Origin: Acidaminobacter sp964416305
GTDB taxonomy: Bacteria; Bacillota; Clostridia; Peptostreptococcales; Acidaminobacteraceae
Length of the DNA: 64,000 nt
Assembly (NCBI GenBank): GCA_964416305.1
Contig: CAYQDM010000016.1
Coordinates: 25,792 to 89,791, forward strand
Reading direction: 5' to 3'
Shown here piece after piece: positions 42,547 to 50,781 of this stretch. Within the stretch, counting starts at the first letter, position 1. Each line of letters opens with the position of its first letter. The translations under genes and the position numbers were made by a program. The notes below the pieces were generated by a model. It was not told the DNA's origin and ran no database searches. It saw only the letters and a program-made list of their open reading frames with translations.

Positions 42547-44747
42547 GGATGACCCAACAAGATAAATCAACGAATGAAGAACAACTTGCTGGTCATGAAG
42601 GTGATGCTCTCTCAGCTGCATCCATACCAGAGCAGAGTCATCCCATGATCACCGAAGACGACACCATCCCTGAACCCAAACGGATCCAAAGACTGTCACC
42701 TCAGGTGTCTGATAAAATTGCTGCCGGAGAAGTCGTCGAACGGCCTGCGGCGGTCATTAAAGAATTAGTGGAAAATGCAATCGATGCCGGGGCTAACCGT
42801 ATAGTCGTCGAAGTCGAACAGGGCGGCAAAAAGTACATTCGCGTGACAGACAACGGCTGCGGCATGAACCCGGAGGACGTAACCCTGGCTTTTGAACGCC
42901 ACGCTACCAGCAAAGTCGCCTCCATAGACGATCTGGTGTCCCTCAGGACGTTGGGGTTTAGAGGTGAAGCATTGTCCAGCATTGCTGCCGTGTCGTATCT
43001 GGAGCTGACCACGCGGCAGCAAAAGGACGAGGAAGGCATTCACATGACTCTGGCTGGCGGCCGCGAAACTGACCGACGAGCGACCTCTGCAGCACATGGT
43101 ACGACCGTGGTCGTCAAAGATCTTTTCTTCAATACGCCGGCAAGGCTTAAGTTTATGAAGTCTGCGGCTTCCGAAGCCGCTTATATCAGTGACTTGATGA
43201 CCAAGCTTGCCTTGTCCCATCCCGGGATTTCCTTTCAGTTTGTCCTCGATAAAAGGATGGTCTTCAAGACACCGGGAGACAATAAGGTTTTTTCCGCGGC
43301 TTACGCCACTCTGGAGCGCGGGCTGACGCGTTCTCTGTTCGAGTTCAGTTTTGAAAATGAACTCATCAAAGTGACGGGTTGGGCGTCCAAGATCGATTAT
43401 ACCCGGGGCAACCGCAACTATCAGATGACCTTCGTCAACGGGCGCTATGTGAAGAGCCGCATGACGCTGGACGCGATTCAGTATGCCTATCAGGGACTGC
43501 TCCCCGGAAGTCGTTTTCCGGCGGTGTTCCTTTACCTTGAGATCCAACCTGATGCCTGCGATGTCAATATTCATCCCCAAAAGACGGAGATCAAATTCGA
43601 AAGGGAAGACGCCCTACGGAACTTTTTATCCGTTGAATTGAAGCGCGCCCTTGAGCAGCGCCAGCAGGTTCCCGTTAAAAATTTTGTGGCGAAACCGGCG
43701 TTCGAACCGGGACCATCGGCAGCAGTACCTGCTTTGGATTTGGCAAACAGACCGAAAAGCCCTATAGAATCACCATATAATGGTATAAACATAAGGCAAA
43801 ACAACTCAAGCTCTGGCACCAAATCAACTTTGGGGTCAGACACCGACCTTAATTCGGTGCCAGTCACTGAAAAAGAAACGGGGCCAGACACCAAAACGAA
43901 GTGGATGACAGGCACCATTCCTGACTCAGTGACAGACACCGACCTTGAACCGGTGACAGACACCAGCTCCGACTCAGTGCCTGTCACTCACACTTCAAAT
44001 GTCAGTCGGGAGTCGGGCAGCAGTTATGGCGGTCGTGATGCAGCAAAACACAGCGAACCCATCAGATTTGACGCCACTCTTCTTGAGAATCTCGTGATCC
44101 CGGAGGCAAGATTTGCCGGACTTGAAGAAGCTCCAAGACCAACTGAAACGGCCCCCACTGAGACACTTTATGACGGTGCCCGTTACGTTGGCCAGCTCTT
44201 CAAATCCTTCCTGATGTACGAGAAGGAAAACCATATCCTGCTGATTGATCAGCATGCCGCTCACGAAAAAATTCTGTACGCCAGAATGAAACGCGACTAT
44301 GAACGTCGCGAAGTTGTCAGGCAGCTTTTGGTTGAACCTATTTTGATTGAATGCGACCAAGCGACGGCGCTGCTGCTTGGCGAGCGAAGCGAGACACTTG
44401 AAAAAATTGGTTTCACCCTGGAACCTTTCGGCGAAACGGACTTCATATTGAGAGAGGTCCCAATGCTGTTCGATGTACCGGGCACCAAACGGTTCTTTGA
44501 GCAATTGAAGGATAAAGAAAGCGCCCATGAGCTGCGCTTCGCCGCACAGAAACCTATCGAAGACCGGTTGATGAGCATGGCCTGTAAGGCCGCTGTCAAA
44601 TCCAACGACGCCTTGACGCCCTTTGAAGCAGCCCAGTTGATCAAAGAGCTCAGAACCCTTGAATCGCCCTATACCTGCCCTCACGGGCGCCCGCTCGTGG
44701 TGCGCATGGAACGGCAGGAAATCGAGAAAAAATTCCTCAGAACTTGA
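42543..44747 (+). CDS. mutL: DNA mismatch repair protein MutL with repeat-derived linker
   Basis: The protein has 734 residues. An unusual 45-residue N-terminal extension precedes RIQRLSPQVSDKIAAGEVVERP (given as LSPQVSDKIAAGEVVERP). The GHKL ATPase has ELVENAIDAGA, DNGCGM, GFRGEALSSIAAVS and NVHPQK-type DVNIHPQKTEIKF. The linker (about residues 415-490) is encoded by DNA repeats headed by CTCTGGCACC (43811) and containing GTCAGACACC units. The C-terminal nuclease domain has DQHAAHEKILYA, where the usual last Glu of DQHA(X)2E(X)4E is Ala, plus MACKAAVKSND and CPHGRP. GACCATCGGC (43711-43720) is also in the linker. ATG overlaps the mutS stop. Confidence 0.94.
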   Translation: MRMTQQDKSTNEEQLAGHEGDALSAASIPEQSHPMITEDDTIPEPKRIQRLSPQVSDKIAAGEVVERPAAVIKELVENAIDAGANRIVVEVEQGGKKYIRVTDNGCGMNPEDVTLAFERHATSKVASIDDLVSLRTLGFRGEALSSIAAVSYLELTTRQQKDEEGIHMTLAGGRETDRRATSAAHGTTVVVKDLFFNTPARLKFMKSAASEAAYISDLMTKLALSHPGISFQFVLDKRMVFKTPGDNKVFSAAYATLERGLTRSLFEFSFENELIKVTGWASKIDYTRGNRNYQMTFVNGRYVKSRMTLDAIQYAYQGLLPGSRFPAVFLYLEIQPDACDVNIHPQKTEIKFEREDALRNFLSVELKRALEQRQQVPVKNFVAKPAFEPGPSAAVPALDLANRPKSPIESPYNGINIRQNNSSSGTKSTLGSDTDLNSVPVTEKETGPDTKTKWMTGTIPDSVTDTDLEPVTDTSSDSVPVTHTSNVSRESGSSYGGRDAAKHSEPIRFDATLLENLVIPEARFAGLEEAPRPTETAPTETLYDGARYVGQLFKSFLMYEKENHILLIDQHAAHEKILYARMKRDYERREVVRQLLVEPILIECDQATALLLGERSETLEKIGFTLEPFGETDFILREVPMLFDVPGTKRFFEQLKDKESAHELRFAAQKPIEDRLMSMACKAAVKSNDALTPFEAAQLIKELRTLESPYTCPHGRPLVVRMERQEIEKKFLRT
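43809..43995 (+). repeat. In-frame repeat array inside mutL
   Basis: The head CTCTGGCACC (43811-43820) is identical to the heads of the intergenic arrays. It is followed by degenerate units with GTCAGACACC, GCCAGACACC or GACAGACACC, spaced about 18-45 bp. Together they encode a Thr/Ser/Asp/Val-rich stretch of the MutL linker. Confidence 0.75.
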
Positions 44748-44772
44748 GAAGCTTAATGTAAGCAGGTGATGT

Positions 44773-45774
44773 ATGACTTCAAACCCTACGAAAACTTCTT
44801 CCACCTCAACCATTTCACTGCGACATGCAGCTCACAGAGATGTCGTTATGATCGCCGGACCCACTGCGGTAGGCAAAACGAAGATCTCCATTGAACTCTG
44901 CAGCAGACTTGACGGCGAAATTGTGTCTGCGGACTCCATGCAGATTTACCGTCACATGAACATAGGCAGCGCGAAGCCTTCAACTGAAGAGCAGGCAGGC
45001 ATCCCTCACCATATGATCGATGTTGCGGATCCGGCCATGCCATTTACAGCTGCTGACTATAAAGCGGCAGCTGAGCAGTGTCTGGAGGATATTCTTTCCC
45101 GGGGCAGGCTGCCCATCCTGGTCGGCGGCACGGGTCTGTATTTCGACGCTCTTCTGTTCGATCGGGATTTTTCCGGTGCCAGCGGGGACAGCGCGCTGCG
45201 AAAGAGGCTTGAGGCCGTTGCCGCAATGGAGGGCAATGAGGCCCTTCACGCCATGCTCAGAGCCCAGGATCCCGAAGCTGCGGACCGGATCCACCCCAAT
45301 AATGTCAGACGCGTGGTCCGCGCCCTCGAGCTGCTGGAAACCACCGGTGCTGCGACGCCGGCCTTCGACAGTGCGCCCGTTCCAAATCCGCGGTTTAATT
45401 TTATTTTGCTCGGGTTAACCGACCATCGGCAAGCGCTCTATGAGCGGATTGACCGGCGGGTGGACCAGATGTTCGAGGCAGGCCTGGTCGACGAAATAAT
45501 TTTTTTGAAAAACTTGGGTTTAAGTGATAAAAGTCAGTCCATGCAGGGTATAGGATACAAGGAAGTATTCCGATATCTGGACGGACTGGCAACACTTGAA
45601 GAGACCAAGGATTTGATCAAGCAGAGTTCCAGGCGCTACGCCAAGCGTCAGCTCACTTGGTTCAAGCGGTATCCTGACCTTCAGTGGTTTGACGTTGCCG
45701 GCCTGACAGATTTTGATTCGGTTATCCATCAGATAGAGAGAGCCATTCGTCAAAAATTGTCACGGGAGGGTTAA
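44773..45774 (+). CDS. miaA: tRNA dimethylallyltransferase
   Basis: The 333-residue enzyme transfers the dimethylallyl group of DMAPP to A37 of UNN-reading tRNAs. It has the P-loop GPTAVGKTK (about 28-36), DGEIVSADSMQIYRHMNIGSAKP (shown as VSADSMQIYRHMNIGSAKP), IPHHMIDV, VGGTGLYFDAL and YAKRQLTWFKR. GACCATCGGC (45421-45430) encodes TDHRQ just before LYERIDRRVDQM. Substrate supply comes from the MEP pathway genes in this window, and the product is used by MiaB. Confidence 0.96.
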   Translation: MTSNPTKTSSTSTISLRHAAHRDVVMIAGPTAVGKTKISIELCSRLDGEIVSADSMQIYRHMNIGSAKPSTEEQAGIPHHMIDVADPAMPFTAADYKAAAEQCLEDILSRGRLPILVGGTGLYFDALLFDRDFSGASGDSALRKRLEAVAAMEGNEALHAMLRAQDPEAADRIHPNNVRRVVRALELLETTGAATPAFDSAPVPNPRFNFILLGLTDHRQALYERIDRRVDQMFEAGLVDEIIFLKNLGLSDKSQSMQGIGYKEVFRYLDGLATLEETKDLIKQSSRRYAKRQLTWFKRYPDLQWFDVAGLTDFDSVIHQIERAIRQKLSREG

Positions 45775-45778
45775 TCGT

Positions 45779-46030
45779 ATGAAAGTCTCATTGAATCTGC
45801 AGGACATTTTTCTCAACCAGGTGAGAAAGGATAAAACCCAAATCACTATTTTTCTCATCAGCGGCTATCAGATCAAGGGCCACGTCAAAGGCTTTGACAG
45901 CTACACCATAGTCCTTGACAGCGAGGGCAAGCAGCAAATGATCTACAAACACGCCATTTCAACCATTATCCCTAGCCGTGCGGTCAATTTCAACAGCGGC
46001 AGGCCGGAGGATCCACCTGTCGTCGATTAG
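45779..46030 (+). CDS. hfq: RNA chaperone Hfq
   Basis: The 83-residue Sm-like protein forms hexamers that help small RNAs pair with mRNAs. LQDIFLNQVRKDKTQITIFLISGYQIKG is the Sm1 region (shown as LNQVRKDKTQITIFL and SGYQIKG), with the Sm2 motif YKHAISTI. It follows miaA by 4 bp with GGGAGGG as ribosome-binding site. A terminator follows. Confidence 0.97.
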   Translation: MKVSLNLQDIFLNQVRKDKTQITIFLISGYQIKGHVKGFDSYTIVLDSEGKQQMIYKHAISTIIPSRAVNFNSGRPEDPPVVD

Positions 46031-46070
46031 TTTTACCGCAACCTAATCTCTTGTGGCGCAAATCTGTGAA

Positions 46071-46099
46071 GAGCGCTCCTTTATGGAGCGCTCTTTTTT
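46071..46099 (+). terminator. Terminator of the miaB-hfq operon
   Basis: GAGCGCTCC (46071-46079) pairs with GGAGCGCTC (46085-46093), followed by TTTTTT. Confidence 0.92.
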
Positions 46100-46327
46100 A
46101 TAGTGCGCCCGGCATGGGCGCCTTCTCTATGGTCATTTTATCAGACTATGTGCCCGTAAAGTCAACGACCGTGCCTTGACGCCGGCGACAAAAAAGTGAA
46201 TAATAAGAAGGGAATTTTTAGCCTTATTATTTTAAATATGTTGAACGACGCCTCAAAACGTCTTGGCTAAGCCTCACTCCGCTAAGAATCTTATCACAAA
46301 TCAAAATCCCAAAGGGAGGTCCACCTT

Positions 46328-47668
46328 TTGCCACATTATCTTGAACTCCTCGGCATACCGGATGACGTCCTGACCCTCGTCAAGGACGTGGAACAGGACA
46401 TTGCCGCTTTGAATGCTGACATTGACGCGAAGGCGTCCTATAATCAGATCAAAATCCTGAAGGCCATGCAGGAGCACCGCTTAAGTGACATGCATTTCGC
46501 CTGGAACACCGGCTATGGCTATGATGATCCCGGTCGTGAAACCGTTGAGAAAATTTATGCCACCGTTTTCGACGCAGAGGCCGCCCTGGTGCGCCCCCTC
46601 ATAGTCAACGGCACACATGCTCTGGCCCTCTGTCTGCAGGGGACACTTCGCCCAGGCGACCTTATGATCAGCGTCACCGGCAAACCCTATGACACTTTGG
46701 ATCAGGTCATTGGGATCAGGGCAAAAGATGATTCTTCAGTGGCCATGAATTCCGGTACCGGAAGTTTTGCTGACAGGCAGCCATCGGCAAGAGGGCAGGG
46801 GTCTTTGGCGGAGTACGGCATCCGCTATGCTCAGATCGATCTCCTTGAGGACGGACGTCTTGACCTCGAACGCATCTCCACCTGCGTCAGCGCCGAGCGC
46901 CCCCGCATGATCTATATCCAGCGATCCAGCGGCTACAGCTGGCGCCGCTCCCTGACCGTGTCGGAAATCGCCGGCATGATCCGCCACATCAAAGCCATTG
47001 ATCCGGATGTCATTGTCATGGTCGACAATTGTTACGGCGAATTCATTGATGTCCTTGAGCCCACCAGCGTTGGTGCGGACCTCATGGCAGGCTCCCTCAT
47101 CAAAAATCCCGGCGGCGGAATGGCCCTCAGCGGCGGTTATATCGTCGGTCGCAAAGATTTGGTCGAACTCGCATCCTACCGCATGACGACGCCGGGCATA
47201 GGCGGAGAGTGCGGCTTGACCTTCGGACAGAACCGAACCATTCTTCAAGGCCTCTTTATGGCGCCAAATGTCGTCGCCTCCGCACTGAAAGGCGCGGTCT
47301 TCTGCGCCCGCCTCTATGAACGGCTCGGCTTTGACGTCAATCCGAGATGGGACTCAGACCGCAGTGATATCATCCAAGCCGTCCGTCTGGGCACCGCTGA
47401 CCGGGTCATCAGCTTCTGCCGCGGTATTCAGAGCGCGGCGCCGGTTGATGCCCACGTGGTTCCACTCCCTTGGGCAATGCCCGGCTATACCAGTGATGTC
47501 ATTATGGCAGCCGGCGCCTTTGTTCAAGGTTCTTCGATTGAGCTCAGCGCTGACGCGCCAATCCGTGAGCCTTTCGACGTTTTCTTCCAGGGCGGTCTGA
47601 CCTTTGCCCATTCTCAGTATGGCGCAGTTCGAAGCCTGCTGGCCATGAGGGAAGACGGCGTCCTGTGA
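46328..47668 (+). CDS. Methionine gamma-lyase family (aluminium-resistance-like) PLP protein
   Basis: The 446-residue fold-type I PLP protein belongs to the family annotated as methionine gamma-lyase/aluminium resistance protein. NTGYGYDDPGRETVEKIYA, VRPLIVNGTHALALCL, VDNCYGEFIDVLEP (Asp for the pyridine nitrogen) and GSLIKNPGGGMALSGGYI (PLP Lys) are diagnostic. Its true substrate is unresolved. The hfq-to-lexA neighbourhood is conserved in Clostridia. The start is TTG 46328 after GGGAGGT. A near copy of the dispersed motif (GCCATCGGC, about 46780) is in a variable insertion. Confidence 0.85.
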   Translation: MPHYLELLGIPDDVLTLVKDVEQDIAALNADIDAKASYNQIKILKAMQEHRLSDMHFAWNTGYGYDDPGRETVEKIYATVFDAEAALVRPLIVNGTHALALCLQGTLRPGDLMISVTGKPYDTLDQVIGIRAKDDSSVAMNSGTGSFADRQPSARGQGSLAEYGIRYAQIDLLEDGRLDLERISTCVSAERPRMIYIQRSSGYSWRRSLTVSEIAGMIRHIKAIDPDVIVMVDNCYGEFIDVLEPTSVGADLMAGSLIKNPGGGMALSGGYIVGRKDLVELASYRMTTPGIGGECGLTFGQNRTILQGLFMAPNVVASALKGAVFCARLYERLGFDVNPRWDSDRSDIIQAVRLGTADRVISFCRGIQSAAPVDAHVVPLPWAMPGYTSDVIMAAGAFVQGSSIELSADAPIREPFDVFFQGGLTFAHSQYGAVRSLLAMREDGVL

Positions 47669-47731
47669 TTTCACTTTGAACCAAGTTGTTTCAAGACATC
47701 CACGGGCAGGGCAGGCGCGCTCTGATGAACT

Positions 47732-47785
47732 TTTCACATTTTTCTGTGAAATATTCTTGTAACCTTTTTGTCGCTATGATATACT
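47732..47785 (+). promoter_or_regulatory. Promoter and operator-like inverted repeat of the second NCS2 permease
   Basis: TTGTAA (47757-47762), a 17-bp spacer and TATACT (47780-47785) form a good promoter. TTTCACA/TGTGAAA (47732-47751) is an inverted repeat just upstream of the -35. Confidence 0.72.
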
Positions 47786-47791
47786 AGCCCC

Positions 47792-47972
47792 ATAGCAGAA
47801 ACCGATTGATGCGGTATCTGTCACTCAAAACTTCATCAAAACTGCTGGAACCCAGCAAAGATTCAGGCTTTACAGGGTCAGTATTAATGCGCACGCATTG
47901 ATGCTGACTCTTTTTATTTAACGCAAGCGCACTCATAATTCTATGTCAACACCATTTTGGAGGGGAGATTTC
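47792..47972 (+). ncRNA. Structured leader RNA with terminator before NCS2 permease (candidate riboswitch)
   Basis: Between the promoter and the start codon lie a hairpin CAGA-A-ACCG/CGGT-A-TCTG, GCTGG/CCAGC, and a terminator GTCAGTATTAATGCG paired with CGCATTGATGCTGAC (47877-47908) with a T-rich tail (TCTTTTTATTT). The architecture fits an attenuator. I cannot match it to a known riboswitch class, and the purine aptamer consensus is absent. Confidence 0.5.
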
Positions 47973-49379
47973 ATGAGCACTAAGTCCACATCGATCTTTG
48001 ATTTTTATGGCAAACCTGATTTCCTGACCGCACTGCCACTTTCTTTCCAGCACGTTCTTGCTATGATCGTAGGCAACATTACGCCAGCCCTGATCATTTC
48101 AGGCACAGTCAATGCCCTCGCTGCTAAAACCGGCATTGCCGGCCAAGGTGCAGATGCCGCCACACTCGTTCAAAGTGCTATGTTCCTCGCAGCTATCGCA
48201 ACACTCATTCAGTTGTTCCCAGTCATGATCGTCGGCTCCAAACTTCCGGTTATCATGGGTGTCAGCTTCGCTTACATACCAACTATGACCGCTATAGGCT
48301 CTCAATACGGCCTCCCAGGGATCTTAGGCGCTCAGATTATCGGCGGCGTCATCGGAATCCTGGTCGGCATCTTTATCAAACCTCTCAGAAAATACTTCCC
48401 GCCGATTGTCGCAGGTACAGTCGTCATGAGTATCGGTCTCTCACTTTATACAACGGCTGTCAACTATATTGGCGGCGGCGCAGGCCTCAAAGCAACGGCG
48501 CCTGAGCTCTTTGGCGCACCTAACCAGCTCATCGTCGGTTTTGCGACACTCATCACAGTATTGATCGTTGGTCAATTTGGCAAGGGTATCGTTAAACTGT
48601 CCTCAATCCTGATCGGTATTATCGTCGGTTATGCTATAGCGCTCCCGCTTGGCATGGTCAATTTCGCAGCCATCGGCCAAAAGTCCTGGTTTGCGCTCCC
48701 GGCTCTCGGTCAGTTCCCAATTGAATTCCACCCGGCAGCGATCGTCTCTATGGCTGTAATATTTATCGTCAACTCGATCCAAGCGGTCGGTGACTTGTCC
48801 GCAACGACAATTGGCGGTATGAACCGCGAAGTTACGGATACAGAACTCCGCGGCGGCATCATTGCCAGCAACATGGCATCCATTGTGGGCGCTTTCTTCG
48901 GTGGTCTCCCGGTCGCGACTTATAGCCAGAACGTTGGGATCGTCTCCACAACGAAAGTTGTCAGCCGCGTCGTCTTCTTGTTTGCTGCAGTCTTCGTTCT
49001 GATCGCAGGTTTCATTCCTAAGTTTGGCGCACTCATGACGACCATTCCTCAAGCGGTTATCGGCGGCGCGACGATCGGCGTCTTCGCTATCATTACTATG
49101 TCTGGTGTTCGTTTGATCACTCAGCAGGAAATGACAACGAGAAATACTACAATTGTCGGTCTTGCTCTCGCTCTTGGTATGGGCATCACCGCAGTGCCAC
49201 AGTTCCTCGCGAACTATCCAAAGTGGGTCTCTATGGTCTTCGGCAGCTCCCCGGTTGTTATAGCAACAATCGTTGCTTTCACGCTCAATATCATCCTTCC
49301 TAAGAAATCTCTTGCGGATGAGCAAAGAGAGCGTGACGAGATCGAAGCAAAGCGTGAAGCAAAAGCTGCAGGCAAATAA
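47973..49379 (+). CDS. NCS2 family nucleobase permease (xanthine/uracil type)
   Basis: The 468-residue, multi-helix transporter is a paralog of the one at 22010. It has LPLSFQHVLAMIVGNITPALI, VMGVSFAYIPTMTAIGS, PPIVAGTVVMSIGLSLY, and the substrate region GGLPVATYSQNVGIVSTTKV. ATG 47973 is chosen over ATG 47943 because GGAGGGGAG lies in between. The charged C-terminal tail is Glu/Lys/Ala-rich. Expression probably depends on the terminator-bearing leader. Nucleobase type (xanthine, urate or uracil) cannot be told from sequence alone. Confidence 0.88.
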   Translation: MSTKSTSIFDFYGKPDFLTALPLSFQHVLAMIVGNITPALIISGTVNALAAKTGIAGQGADAATLVQSAMFLAAIATLIQLFPVMIVGSKLPVIMGVSFAYIPTMTAIGSQYGLPGILGAQIIGGVIGILVGIFIKPLRKYFPPIVAGTVVMSIGLSLYTTAVNYIGGGAGLKATAPELFGAPNQLIVGFATLITVLIVGQFGKGIVKLSSILIGIIVGYAIALPLGMVNFAAIGQKSWFALPALGQFPIEFHPAAIVSMAVIFIVNSIQAVGDLSATTIGGMNREVTDTELRGGIIASNMASIVGAFFGGLPVATYSQNVGIVSTTKVVSRVVFLFAAVFVLIAGFIPKFGALMTTIPQAVIGGATIGVFAIITMSGVRLITQQEMTTRNTTIVGLALALGMGITAVPQFLANYPKWVSMVFGSSPVVIATIVAFTLNIILPKKSLADEQRERDEIEAKREAKAAGK

Positions 49380-49403
49380 TTAAAAGCTTAAAATAAGTAT
49401 TAA

Positions 49404-49470
49404 AGCCAGGTTCTTAGAGGCTGAAGGAAGCGAAAAATCGCTCCCTCAGCTTCGGAATCTGGCTTTTTCG
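49404..49470 (+). terminator. Terminator after the second NCS2 permease
   Basis: AGCCAG pairs with CTGGCT and encloses an inner GAGGCTGAAGG/CTCAGCTTC stem. TTTTTCGTTTT follows. Confidence 0.85.
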
Positions 49471-49530
49471 TTTTGTTGAATTGCTTTAGGTGATGGGCGT
49501 GTCACGGGTATAAGGAAAGCGGAAGGTACG

Positions 49531-49578
49531 GTGGAAGGTGCTGTGGAAAGTTCTGTGGAAAGTGCTTTGGAAGATGTG
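49531..49578 (+). repeat. 12-bp tandem repeat GTGGAAGGTGCT
   Basis: Four units start at 49531, 49543, 49555 and 49567 (the last is degenerate). They lie in the gap between the permease terminator and the peroxiredoxin gene. Confidence 0.7.
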
Positions 49579-49652
49579 GTGCAAGGCTTTACTTTAAAAT
49601 GGCTGAGGATTCACCTGACATTAGAAAACAAATTCGTGAAATCATTTATTAT

Positions 49653-49676
49653 TTAATATTCTATATAATATTGTAA
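49653..49676 (+). promoter_or_regulatory. AT-rich promoter-like region upstream of the selenoprotein gene
   Basis: TATAAT at 49664-49669 lies within a dyad (AATATT either side), which could hold a PerR-type site. The -35 is weak. It is about 250 bp upstream of the chosen start. Confidence 0.3.
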
Positions 49677-49915
49677 CAATTACAGTTTATCGATATTTAT
49701 TATGGGTAAATAGATCATGATCAACTATTTCTATAGCCGGATCAGTCTGGTCCTGATCCTTTTGCACTGCTGTTTTAAAAATTGTGAAAGGGGAGATGAA
49801 AGAAGTGCCAACACCATTCAAAGACGGATGTGAAAGACCTTCCGGCACTACACTTGCACCAGCCGCAGAGGAGACAAAAATAATAGAAGTGGAGAAAAAG
49901 GAGGCCAAGCAATCT

Positions 49916-50521
49916 ATGATTAAAGTCGGCGCACCCGCACCGGATTTCGAGTTGCCGGGATACTTAAATGGTCAGTTTTCAAATTATAAACTCTCTGAAT
50001 ATAAAGGCAAATGGGTCTTTGTTTGCTTCTATCCGGGCGACTTTACATTTGTCTGAGCGACTGAAGTGTCAGCGGTCGCTGACGAATTCCCAGAGCTTCA
50101 GAAACTTGGCGTAGAAGTCTTGTCGATCAGTGTCGACAGCGTTTTTGTCCACAAAATGTGGGAAGACCATGAGCTTTCAAAAATGGTCAAAGGCGGCATT
50201 CCATACCCTATGCTTTCTGACCAGAACGGCAATGTCGGACGACTCTATGGCGTTTACAATGAAGATGCCGGCGTTCAAATGCGCGGACGTTTCATTATTG
50301 ACCCGGATGGCGTTGTGCAGGCTTATGAAGTCATGACGCCTCCGGTTGGCAGAAATGTCGCCGAATCCCGTCGTCAGATTCAAGCCTTCCAGCTTGTCAG
50401 AGCTTCAAAAGGCACAGAGGCAACACCAGCCGGCTGGCAGCCGGGCAGAGCAACCCTCAAGCCAGGTCCGGATCTCGTCGGAAACGTCTGGAAAGTTTGG
50501 AAAGTTGAAGACGGCAAGTAG
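49916..50521 (+). CDS. prxU: Selenocysteine peroxiredoxin (PrxU-like), UGA read through as Sec
   Basis: The reading frame is interrupted by one TGA (50054-50056) at the peroxidatic position: FYPGDFTFV-U-ATEVSAVADEF. In ordinary AhpC/Prx proteins this residue is Cys. Reading UGA as Sec gives a 201-residue protein with normal AhpC/TSA features (APDFELPGY, FVHKMWEDHELSKMV, PVGRNVAE). The resolving Cys of typical 2-Cys enzymes (VCP) is replaced (ATPAGWQPG). It closely resembles the known PrxU selenoprotein of E. acidaminophilum. ATG 49916 follows AAGGAGG; an upstream start (ATG 49796) would add 40 residues. The gene has its own terminator. Selenium insertion requires selA-D, not in this window. 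Confidence 0.9.
50068..50083 (+). promoter_or_regulatory. Bacterial SECIS-like hairpin after the UGA
   Basis: GTCAGC pairs with GCTGAC with apical loop GGTC (50074-50077). The loop begins 17 nt after the UGA, within the known bSECIS window. The GGUC in the loop matches the E. coli fdhF SECIS loop. Confidence 0.75.
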
Positions 50522-50578
50522 GACTTAATGACTTTGTAAGAGTTCCGCAGATTAGTTACACCTGCGGCTGTACAAGTG

Positions 50579-50617
50579 AAAAATCCCCGGGGCGGTGTGC
50601 TTCGGGGATTTTTATTT
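50579..50617 (+). terminator. Terminator after the selenoprotein gene
   Basis: AAAAATCCCC pairs with GGGGATTTTT, followed by ATTT. Confidence 0.85.
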
Positions 50618-50670
50618 AGATAAATTATTGGAATCACAATTATCATAATCTGCGGAGCCTGTAGCCCATT

Positions 50671-50693
50671 GTCCCCAACTTCAGGTTGGGGAC
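50671..50693. repeat. REP-like perfect hairpin
   Basis: GTCCCCAAC and GTTGGGGAC enclose TTCAG, and GGGGACT follows. It resembles REP/RAYT-type palindromes. It lies between the prxU and lexA terminators. Confidence 0.6.
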
Positions 50694-50725
50694 GGGGACT
50701 CTATTTTTTGTTGCACAAATAAAAG

Positions 50726-50757
50726 GTCCGCTGCAGAAGTTCTTCCACGCAGCGGAC
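50726..50757 (-). terminator. Terminator of lexA
   Basis: On the minus strand GTCCGCTGC pairs with GCAGCGGAC and is followed by CTTTTATTT. Confidence 0.8.
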
Positions 50758-50781
50758 TACTTTATTTGCCCGTAGGCCTAT

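Noticed and set aside
47792..47972. Known purine riboswitch before NCS2 permease
   Set aside because: No conserved purine aptamer core was seen in either leader.
50054..50056. Sequencing frameshift or nonsense mutation in the peroxiredoxin gene
   Set aside because: The frame is continuous on either side, the stop falls at the catalytic Cys position, and a SECIS-like hairpin follows. Sec coding explains it better.
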